DNA of 17,785 nucleotides from a bacterium (lineage in GTDB: Bacteria > Spirochaetota > UBA4802 > UBA5550). This document shows positions 1 through 6,900 of this stretch, in pieces; positions within the stretch are counted from its first letter, which is position 1; the number at the start of each line of letters is the position of its first letter. The stretch is from contig JAAENB010001341.1 in the NCBI GenBank assembly GCA_024224995.1, forward strand, positions 1 to 17,785, read 5' to 3'. The notes below the pieces were generated by a model. That model had not been told where the DNA came from. It was given only the letters and a program-made list of their open reading frames with translations, and did no database searches. A program made the translations under genes and the position numbers.

Positions 1-537
1 GGCTTTCTTATGATAAATCTCCTGGTCCGGCTCCCAGTCTCCCATGTGAAATCCATGAGCCACAACCCGGGTTCCCGGTTTCAGCTGCTTAAAAAAAATG
101 GGACGCAGTTGAACGTTAAAGTCTTCGAGCATGTAGAGCATTATCACCGATGCCTCGCTGAAATCCTGTTTCAGGGAATCGCCTACTATGAACTTGATTT
201 TATCCCCCACACCATAATCTACCGCCTTTTCCCTGGCTTCCGATATTCGCTGAGGACTGATATCCATACAAACGCTTTTTGCTCCGTATTTGAGCGCTGC
301 CTTAATAAGTATACGCCCGTCGCCACAACCAGGATCGATAATGATATCGTCTTTTTGTATTTTTGCCAATTCCAACATGGTTGCGACAACTTTAGGGTGG
401 GTGGGCTCAAACGGAACAGGAAGATCATCCGGTTCCTTTTCGTCCGTATACCCCATTGTGCCCGCCAGGGTGAGTATGGTCAGGGTGAGGAGCAGACATA
501 TGATGTTTTTTAGTGGGAATGTTGATAGTTTATACAT
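1..537 (-). CDS. Exported SAM-dependent methyltransferase (3' part cut by window edge)
   Basis: The minus-strand frame starts at ATG 537-535 and runs off the window at base 1, giving 179 residues. Residues 1-27 form a basic then hydrophobic signal peptide or membrane anchor (IICLLLTLTILTLAG). Residues 37-50 hold a PVPFEPTHPKVVATML segment typical of an exported class I methyltransferase family. Motif I is DPGCGDGRIL at 68-77, with the G-x-G-x-G loop at 70, 72 and 74. D92 in VCMDIS is the likely ribose-binding acid, VGDSL near 120 is the adenine-side loop, and LKPGTRVVAH is the later strand. The class I fold is clear, but the substrate is unknown; proteins of this type are also compared with the FAM173/ATPSCKMT lysine methyltransferases. 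AGGTG six bases before the ATG supports the start. Methyltransferases are rarely secreted, so the signal segment may be an anchor rather than a cleaved peptide. Confidence 0.85.
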   Translation of the reverse strand, partial: MYKLSTFPLKNIICLLLTLTILTLAGTMGYTDEKEPDDLPVPFEPTHPKVVATMLELAKIQKDDIIIDPGCGDGRILIKAALKYGAKSVCMDISPQRISEAREKAVDYGVGDKIKFIVGDSLKQDFSEASVIMLYMLEDFNVQLRPIFFKQLKPGTRVVAHGFHMGDWEPDQEIYHKKA

Positions 538-571
538 TATTTACACCTGTTGTTGGAGAATTATTATCGGA

Positions 572-600
572 TTTTAAGGACACTAAAATAAACGTGTCAA
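572..600 (-). promoter_or_regulatory. Sigma-70-like promoter of the methyltransferase gene
   Basis: Reading the minus strand, TTGACA (600-595) is followed by a 17-base spacer and TTAAAA (577-572), about 35 bases before the methyltransferase ATG. The -35 is perfect and the -10 is weak. Confidence 0.5.
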
Positions 601-619
601 AAAAAACAAGTTTTTTTTG
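598..619. repeat. Perfect inverted repeat abutting the -35 box
   Basis: CAAAAAAAAC, AA, GTTTTTTTTG: ten-base perfect arms around a two-base loop. It overlaps the outer edge of the -35 box of the minus-strand promoter. It could be an operator, a terminator-like element or a by-product of A/T tracts. A second small dyad, AGCTCTT-TAT-AAGAGCT at 640-656, lies just beyond it. Confidence 0.45.
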
Positions 620-691
620 TGGGGGCATAAACTTCTCAGAGCTCTTTATAAGAGCTAAAGTCTTGATTTTTTTAAAAGCAAGGTAAAATAT

Positions 692-738
692 AAAAATCTC
701 CCTATCATGTGAAATTTTATCAAGATAGGGAGATTTTT
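692..738. repeat. Palindromic repeat, copy 1
   Basis: Left arm AAAAATCTCCCTATC (692-706) pairs perfectly with right arm 724-738 (15 bp). The 17-base loop itself contains TGAAATTTTATCA, which is nearly self-complementary, so the whole element can fold as one long hairpin. It shares the core CTCCCTATC with copies 2 and 3. Confidence 0.85.
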
Positions 739-805
739 CCCGAACATGAGCTTATGCAGCATCTCTACAATTAAATACTACATATCTCTGGGAAAATTGT
801 GGGGT

Positions 806-850
806 AAATTCTCCCTATCTTGTAAAATTTTGTCAAGATAGGGAGAATTT
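806..850. repeat. Palindromic repeat, copy 2
   Basis: Left arm 806-822 (AAATTCTCCCTATCTTG) pairs perfectly with right arm 834-850 (17 bp) around the 11-base loop TAAAATTTTGT. The centre AAAATTTT is itself a palindrome. Confidence 0.85.
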
Positions 851-926
851 GTCCGAATGCGAGCTTATGCAGCGTGGCAGAAAGCCTTTCGGCAATAATC
901 AAATCGGTATTGATGAAAATATTACA

Positions 927-975
927 AATAATTCTCCCTATCATGGAAAATTTTGTAATGATAGGGAGAATTATT
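927..975. repeat. Palindromic repeat, copy 3
   Basis: Left arm 927-944 (AATAATTCTCCCTATCAT) pairs perfectly with right arm 958-975 (18 bp) around a 13-base loop centred on AAAATTTT. It ends 36 bases before the chosen ATPase start. Confidence 0.85.
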
Positions 976-1011
976 CTTGACCAGAGGGCAATTTGCTGTT
1001 TTATTAGAACA

Positions 1012-2427
1012 ATGTTCATAGGCAGAAATAAAGAAATAGAGTCACTCAATAAAATAATCGACACAGAACAAGCGACTATTGGGGTTCTTTTCGGCAGGCG
1101 TCGAATAGGAAAGAGTGAACTGATCAGAAAGGCATTTGAGAACAAAAACGTATTGTTTTTCGAGGGGGCGGAAAACAGGTCCAAAGAAGAGCAAATAGAA
1201 AATTTTATCTTCCAGCTTTCTTACCAGGTAAAAAAAGAATACAGCACAAAAAAAATAAAAACCTGGCGGGAAGCTTTTATACTGTTGTACGAAGAAGTAC
1301 AGACTGCTCCTGCTCATATCGTATTAGATGAATTTCAGTGGATGGCCAATTATCGTCATGAAATAGTCACGGATCTGAAAATGGTCTGGGATCTTTATAT
1401 GTCCCGGCTTCCCGGTAGTACGCTCATACTATGCGGGTCCATCGCATCTTTTATGACAACAAAGGTTATAAAGTCCACAGCCCTGTACGGCCGCACCGAC
1501 CTGGTAATCCACCTGAAAGAATTCCTGCTTCCGGAAACAAAAGAACTCCTGGCCGGAAAGGGCATCCTGGAGGTATTGGAAGCACAGATGCTTTTTGGCG
1601 GAGTGCCCAAATACCTCAACCTGGTACGATTAAAACCTTCAATACGCATAGGTATGGAAGAACTTGCCTTTACCGAAACCGGTTATTTTACCAATGAATA
1701 TGACCGCATTTTCCTGAGCCATTTTGGAAAGAATCCCGAATACGAAAGAATAGTGCGGGTACTTGCCGAACATCCTTATGGACTGTTTCGCAAACAAATA
1801 GCCGGGTATGCCGAAGTTGACCAGGGCAGCGGTTTAACCACACACCTGAGGAACCTGGAATCGGCGGGGTTTATTTCATCCACGACGCCATTTCATAAAG
1901 GATACAACTCAAAGCTGTTGAAGTATTACCTCTCCGATCCTTATTTACGCTTCTATTTTTCATTCATACAGCCCAACCTGAAAAAGATCAAATCAGGAAT
2001 TTATGAAGGGCTGTTCGCGAAGATTAGCCAGTCCGGAGCTTTTAGTGTGTGGATGGGGCGGTCGTTTGAGTACCTGTGTATACATCACGCGGGAATAATC
2101 TGTAAAATACTTGGCTTTTCCGGAATTGAATTCTCCTATGGCCCATATTATAGCTCACCGGCAAAAGATAGATCCGGAGTACAAATAGATCTGCTGTTCG
2201 ACAGGAAAGATAATGTTATTACCCTGTGTGAGATGAAATATTCGTTAGCGCCGGTAGGAATAAGCATAATAGAAGAAGTGGAAAGAAAAGTTAACATTTT
2301 GCAGGAAAAATTCGGCAATAAGACCATTCAAAAAGTTTTAATCACACCGGCAGGAGCCACAAATGATCTAAACGGCTCGGGCTATTTTTACCGGGTAATA
2401 GACCCTGTAGAGTTTTTAGTCAGATAA
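1012..2427 (+). CDS. AAA-type ATPase with PD-(D/E)XK-like C-terminus (ATPase_2 / DUF234 type)
   Basis: 471 residues. The N-terminus MFIGRNKEIE is the usual opening of the bacterial/archaeal ATPase_2 family, which is why I start at ATG 1012. The frame is open back to GTG 874, but that extension would only translate palindrome DNA. Walker A is GRRRIGKS (28-35), Walker B is HIVLDEFQ with D106 and E107, and ILCGS near 140 is the sensor-1 strand. A winged-helix-like middle (about 270-330, LRNLESAGFI) precedes a C-terminal domain with QIDLLF (D393) and CEMK (E407, K409), the D...ExK pattern of PD-(D/E)XK nuclease folds. Such proteins are common, patchily distributed and mobile-associated; their biochemical role is largely unknown. 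No Shine-Dalgarno precedes ATG 1012. TTGACC 977-982 with TTATTA 1001-1006 could drive an almost leaderless message. The 3' end overlaps the convergent gene by 8 bases. Confidence 0.85.
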   Translation: MFIGRNKEIESLNKIIDTEQATIGVLFGRRRIGKSELIRKAFENKNVLFFEGAENRSKEEQIENFIFQLSYQVKKEYSTKKIKTWREAFILLYEEVQTAPAHIVLDEFQWMANYRHEIVTDLKMVWDLYMSRLPGSTLILCGSIASFMTTKVIKSTALYGRTDLVIHLKEFLLPETKELLAGKGILEVLEAQMLFGGVPKYLNLVRLKPSIRIGMEELAFTETGYFTNEYDRIFLSHFGKNPEYERIVRVLAEHPYGLFRKQIAGYAEVDQGSGLTTHLRNLESAGFISSTTPFHKGYNSKLLKYYLSDPYLRFYFSFIQPNLKKIKSGIYEGLFAKISQSGAFSVWMGRSFEYLCIHHAGIICKILGFSGIEFSYGPYYSSPAKDRSGVQIDLLFDRKDNVITLCEMKYSLAPVGISIIEEVERKVNILQEKFGNKTIQKVLITPAGATNDLNGSGYFYRVIDPVEFLVR

Positions 2428-2959
2428 TAGTATTTTTTTCTACAATAACTTCCTTCTCTGCTGTAAATGGATTGATTTTATTAAATAATATTTTTTTATC
2501 AATTGAATCTAAATATTGCATTAGCAGATCAATTTTTTCTATTACTTGTTCAAAATCATCTGCATTGAACCTGCTTATATCCGAACCTCTTTTTCGAGTA
2601 TTTAATAAAATATTACGAAATTTGTGTAAAAATTTTTGCAATTTCATCTTTTGATTATTATTGATATTGTCTTGAACAATGGTTGCATGCAGCCTATACC
2701 CAGTTACCCAACATAGATAAATGAGCATGTCTTTAAAACCACGCTGTAGATGGTCAACTAAATGCAATAATTGCTTTTCTTGTTCAGTGTTATCATCCTC
2801 ATTTAGCACTTTTCTTAAATGGAATAGTGCATCTCGAAAATTAAAATATGGTGAATTTGTGGTTTGTAACTTTAATTTTTTTTCCACACAGTATTCAAAT
2901 TTTTTTAGTATTGTAATATAATGAGAAAGTAGAGAAAGTAGTTTATCAATATTATCCAT
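2420..2959 (-). CDS. Unknown helical protein, third gene of A+T-rich cassette
   Basis: 179 residues, not recognised. It appears almost wholly alpha-helical and polar, with no signal peptide or membrane segment. Around residues 40-50 it reads FNFRDALFHLRK; RDALFH is an R-D-x3-H pattern (R-x4-H) like the catalytic motif of HEPN ribonucleases. One short motif is weak evidence, and the N-terminal position is not typical of HEPN domains. The start codon overlaps the end of the 73-residue gene by 8 bases (ATGGATAA), indicating translational coupling. The tail overlaps the convergent ATPase gene by 8 bases (2420-2427). The gene is visibly richer in A+T than its flanks, suggesting acquisition from elsewhere. 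Confidence 0.75.
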   Translation of the reverse strand: MDNIDKLLSLLSHYITILKKFEYCVEKKLKLQTTNSPYFNFRDALFHLRKVLNEDDNTEQEKQLLHLVDHLQRGFKDMLIYLCWVTGYRLHATIVQDNINNNQKMKLQKFLHKFRNILLNTRKRGSDISRFNADDFEQVIEKIDLLMQYLDSIDKKILFNKINPFTAEKEVIVEKNTII

Positions 2960-3173
2960 ATCGCTTTATTTCTTTATCAATATCAATTTGCCAGGTTGTT
3001 CTATTGGAAGGTAATTTCCCGAAAATATCGTTAAAATGAACCATTTGAACTCCTCTCTGAGACCATGAATTAAAATGCTCATTAATAGCTTCTTCGCTTG
3101 CATTGCATACTTTATCTAAAGCCTTATCGATTCTTTCAAAATCATTAATTAAATCATCAATTATGTCATTCAT
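2952..3173 (-). CDS. Small unknown protein, second gene of A+T-rich cassette
   Basis: 73 residues, acidic and probably helical in its first half (DDLINDFERIDKALDKV), followed by FNSWSQRGVQMVHFNDIFGK and a short charged tail. I do not recognise it. Its ATG is inside the stop region of the upstream gene (shared ATGAATGA, 3166-3173), and its own stop is inside the start region of the downstream gene (2952-2959). Being sandwiched with overlaps on both sides, it is almost certainly co-translated with its partners. It could be the small partner of a toxin-antitoxin-like or defence module, but nothing in the sequence proves this. Confidence 0.7.
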   Translation of the reverse strand: MNDIIDDLINDFERIDKALDKVCNASEEAINEHFNSWSQRGVQMVHFNDIFGKLPSNRTTWQIDIDKEIKRYG

Positions 3174-3585
3174 TTTTTACCTCCAATAATTCTTCTTCTA
3201 ACTCTCTTAATTTTTCAATAGCAAGTAACTCTATATGGTCATCTGAGAGAATAGATTTTAATTCATCATATTTTCCCTCAATAGTATCATCCTGAATTTC
3301 TAAATTATTTTGTTTGAGAAACTTTTTAAATAAGGATTTAATATATTTATTATAATTATCTATTACCCCTTTATTTAAATCATTAAAAGCATTATCAATT
3401 GCGTTAGTATCAACATTTTCTCCAGCAATTAAGGATAAAAAATTATCAAAATTTTCAATTATACGATGTGGTCCCTCATCAAAATCTGTTGCACGCCAGT
3501 TTTCAATTGCTAGTGATCTATAAAATTGATTAACTAAATAATTGTTTAAAAAGTTTTTTAATGATTCTATTTTTTCAGGTTCCAT
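3166..3585 (-). CDS. Unknown acidic protein, first gene of A+T-rich cassette
   Basis: 139 residues with no recognised domain. It has a helical N-terminus (ESLKNFLNNYLVNQFYRSL), a middle NWRATDFDEGPHRIIENFDNF segment and a strongly acidic helical tail ending LRELEEELLEVKNE that could be a coiled coil. No signal peptide. The start at 3585 has no clear Shine-Dalgarno, but the promoter at 3644-3672 sits about 60 bases upstream in the right orientation. It heads a three-gene operon in which every junction is an 8-base overlap. Confidence 0.7.
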   Translation of the reverse strand: MEPEKIESLKNFLNNYLVNQFYRSLAIENWRATDFDEGPHRIIENFDNFLSLIAGENVDTNAIDNAFNDLNKGVIDNYNKYIKSLFKKFLKQNNLEIQDDTIEGKYDELKSILSDDHIELLAIEKLRELEEELLEVKNE

Positions 3586-3643
3586 AATATTTCATATAAA
3601 TATATGCTCATATTTATGTTTTTGTTTATAATTTAACATTGAA

Positions 3644-3672
3644 AATATCAACAATGGTTGTTTCTATGTCAA
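3644..3672 (-). promoter_or_regulatory. Promoter of the three-gene A+T-rich cassette
   Basis: On the minus strand TTGACA (3672-3667), a 17-base spacer and GATATT (3649-3644) precede the first gene by about 60 bases. The -35 is perfect and the -10 has four of six consensus bases. In A+T-rich DNA such matches arise by chance more easily. Confidence 0.45.
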
Positions 3673-3941
3673 TATTTTTTTAGTAATTTTTATAAAAAAG
3701 TCTCTTTCTGTTTACCGGACTTGAATTATAGTATTATGTCGCTATGTTGTATATATCGACAATTTTAAATAATTAAACTCAAGAAAATAAACAGCTTATT
3801 ATATTTCCCTCTCAATTTGTTTTTTAAATTAATTAAAATAATCTATTATATTAATATTCTTAAGTCAAGAATGTTATTTAAATTACAAGAAAATATAAAT
3901 ATTTAAATTAAACGGTCTGCTACCCGGTTTAAAATAAATCC

Positions 3942-3970
3942 TTGACCGCTAAAAAGATCCCCCATATCTT
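3942..3970 (+). promoter_or_regulatory. Promoter of the large TPR/DUF3857 gene
   Basis: TTGACC (3942-3947), a 17-base spacer and TATCTT (3965-3970) lie 30 bases upstream of the ATG, giving a short leader. AGGA at 3989-3992, seven bases before the ATG, is the Shine-Dalgarno. Confidence 0.55.
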
Positions 3971-3999
3971 AAGAGATACTCCAAACTCAGGATAAAATA

Positions 4000-6900
4000 A
4001 TGCCCAAAACAGCAATAAAGAGAATTTTTTTTTTAGTCATACTTATTACCGGAATATTATCTCAAAGAGCCATAACAGCCGAAGACCCGGGCGTGCTGCG
4101 GGAACTGTATTCCCATGAAGAGCAAATAATGAAAGATCTCTCACAAGGAGACTATAACAAATTATATAGCGATATAGAGTCTTTTGTAACACGATATCCT
4201 TTACACCCGGTATCGACATTATATTATCCCGACCTGGTGCGCCTGGCAGAGGCTCACGGCAACAAAAAGATCGAAGAGAGCCTCACGAAACTCATAAAAA
4301 CCGTTGAAGAGAAAAACCCGGCAGCAAATGAAAAGAAGAATATCCATTTATTGCAGCTGAAACTGCAGTTGGAAAAACTGCTCTACCGGTACGCGCCGGA
4401 AAGGGCTAAGAAAATTTCGCAGGAGCTGAAACCCGTGAGGAAATGGATACTAACGGGCTGTTATAACACATACGGCCCCGGAGATATGATTCATTCCTAT
4501 TTACCCGAAATTATTTCGGATGATGCTGCTTTGCGCGGCAGCTCTGGCGCGGGTACCGGGCAAAAGCGGAAAAAGGTAGTTGTTAAAAATTATGACGGAA
4601 CAGTGGATATAAAAAAAGAGCTCTATCCCTATAATGGGGTGGCTTACGCGACAGCCTCTTTCCCCGTGAGCGGTCCGGTGAAAATACGGATCTATTCACA
4701 TTCCTATTATAAGATTTATATTAACGGCAGGGAAGCGGCACAAAACCTGGAGCAGAATTTCAGGAACCAGCGGGTAATCAGGGTTGCAGGTACAAAAGGA
4801 ATCAGCCTCATGATAAAGCTCGACGCCTCAAAGAGCGCAACATTCAGGGTACTGGTAACTGATGATAGTGACGTGCCCCGGACGTCGCGGGTTTTGTTTA
4901 AAAAAGCATATCATAACGCCGCTTCTTATAAAGAGGAAAATCCCTATCCCCATGCCTGGTTTTCCGGACTGGAAAAGAACGATCCCTACCAGTCATATCT
5001 TTACCGGGGTATTTATTTTAATGAGCTGGAAAGTGAGGAAGCCATCGCCTGGCACCGGAAAGCGCTGGCAAAAAAAAGAAGCATAATTAATTTGTATTAT
5101 CTATCTTCCACAATGCTCGACCTGGGCAACGAAGACCGGAGTTCTGCCTACTATATTGAAGGATGGCGAATTATAAATGAGATATATAATAAAGCCCCGG
5201 ACTTTGTGCCTGCCCGGTATTCACGGTTTTTAAAACTCGTGGAAAATAAGAACCCGGTAAAGGCATACCGGGAGGGGGAACGGCTTATCGAACAATCACC
5301 CAATTACCTGCTTGGGTATATTGATTTCCTTGATTTTTTGGAAGAACTTGATTATGAAAAGGAATTTGAGGAATACCTCGCGCTCTTTAAAAAAAAGTTT
5401 CCTCATTCCGTATATCCCTTATATGCCGAAGCCCGGTATTGTAAAACAAGGGACCGAAAAAGATATATTGCGGTATTGGAAAAGACGCGAACCCTGAAGA
5501 TAAGTCCTTCAATAATAAAAAAACTGGGGCAGGCCTATGCCTGGCAGGGAAATTATAGCGGGAGCGCGTCCCTGTTTACCCGGTATAACTATAATAATGA
5601 GTTTACGGGGAATATTGTTGATAATCATATTAAAAAAGGCGATTATTCCAAAGCCCGGAAACTGGTTTTACAGCGGGTCAGCAGAACATCGCTGCCGTCA
5701 TTATATTACAAGCTGGGGCTTATTGATTCCCTGAAAAAGTCCGATCCCCTGATGTACTGGCAAAAGGTGCTGGCTCTGAATCCTTCTCTATTTGACCTGT
5801 CCGAATATGTGAGTTATTTGTCAACCAGGGAAATAACTCAGCCCTTTGCCCGGTATATTGATGAATCCAAAAAAACACTGACTCCGCAAAACCTGTTTAA
5901 CAGTAAAAAAATAGATCCCGCGTACCCGGCAACAGTTCTTTACAAGAATAGAATATTTTTGCTTCAAGAATGGGGGTCGAACAGGGTTTATTGTGAGGAT
6001 ATAATATACCTGGCAAATGAGCGCGGTGTTGACCAGTGGGGAGAATATCGCATTCCCTATAAGGGAAAATTTTACCCTATACGGGTGCGGGTATATCATA
6101 AAGACGGCAGGTATTCCGATTCCTATGGAATGCAAAAGATCGATGGGGTGACCTATTTAAATCTCAGTTCATTAAAAAAAGATTCCATAATTCATATTTC
6201 ATATGTTGTAAATAATCCCGTAAAGAGTCCCCGGAAATCATTGTTTTTTTCCATACCCTTTACCTATTTACAGAACTATAATGAACCGGTGGAAAAGATT
6301 TTAATTAAAGTTGTGGCGCCGGAAAAAACAAATCTTTCTTTTTATTTAAAAGGGAGCAGCGCTGCGAAACCGGAAATTATGAGGGCTGCGGAGCTGGATC
6401 GTGAAAAAAAGACCGGGGGATGGCAGGTGCGGGCGGTACCGGAAGAGGGGAAAATGATATATTCAATTGAATTATCAGGATTAAAGGCCATAGATCGTGA
6501 AAGTTTTATTGGAAGCAGTTTAACCGCGCTGCCGAATTTTTCTTTTACCACAATGAATACTTTTAAGGATTTCATAACCTGGTATAATGGACTGCTTCGC
6601 GGAAAAGATATGCCATTGACGCGGGAACTCGTTGAAACGTTAAAAAAAGAAATTATAAAAGATCAAAGCACCAGTACCCTGGAAGTAATAAAAAAAGTCT
6701 ATGATTTTGTTTCCAGAGAGATTGATTTGCAAAAGAATGTTCTGTATTATCCCGAACGGCCCCACAATGTTCTGGCTAAAAAAAGAGGAACTGTTGAGGA
6801 TAAAGCTATCCTGGCAAAAGCAATTCTTGAATCCCTGGGCATTCGCTCGTATATTGCCTTTACCGGGAAACAGTACTGGCCCGATTTTAACGGGTTTATA

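Larger units (their letters stand above)
601..1011. other. Intergenic region dominated by palindromic repeats
   Basis: About 410 bases between the divergent methyltransferase and ATPase genes. I see no credible gene in it. It holds the small dyad at 640-656 and the three long palindromes at 692-738, 806-850 and 927-975. The segment from the right arm of copy 1 to copy 2 is a diverged 113-base duplication: GAGCTTATGCAGC occurs at 748-760 and again at 861-873. Confidence 0.6.
3586..3999. other. A+T-rich intergenic region
   Basis: 414 bases between divergent transcription units. It holds the minus-strand promoter at 3644-3672 and the plus-strand promoter at 3942-3970. I see no gene, tRNA or strong hairpin in the middle. 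Base composition resembles the cassette to its left more than the large gene to its right, so the boundary of a possible insertion lies near 3900-3940. Confidence 0.5.

Noticed and set aside
10..577. Plus-strand open frames across the methyltransferase region
   Set aside because: They are antisense to a minus-strand gene with clear SAM-binding motifs and have no family-like sequence.
692..975. CRISPR array
   Set aside because: Only three units with unequal spacing, the spacers are themselves partly duplicated, and the repeats are far more palindromic than CRISPR repeats; no cas genes are present.
771..1184. Minus-strand 137-residue frame across the palindromes
   Set aside because: It translates the palindromes into repeated hydrophobic pieces and antisense ATPase sequence; no start signal or family resemblance.
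1012..2427. IS element or transposase with the palindromes as ends
   Set aside because: The protein is an ATPase with a PD-(D/E)XK-like tail, not a transposase, and the palindromes flank it on one side only.
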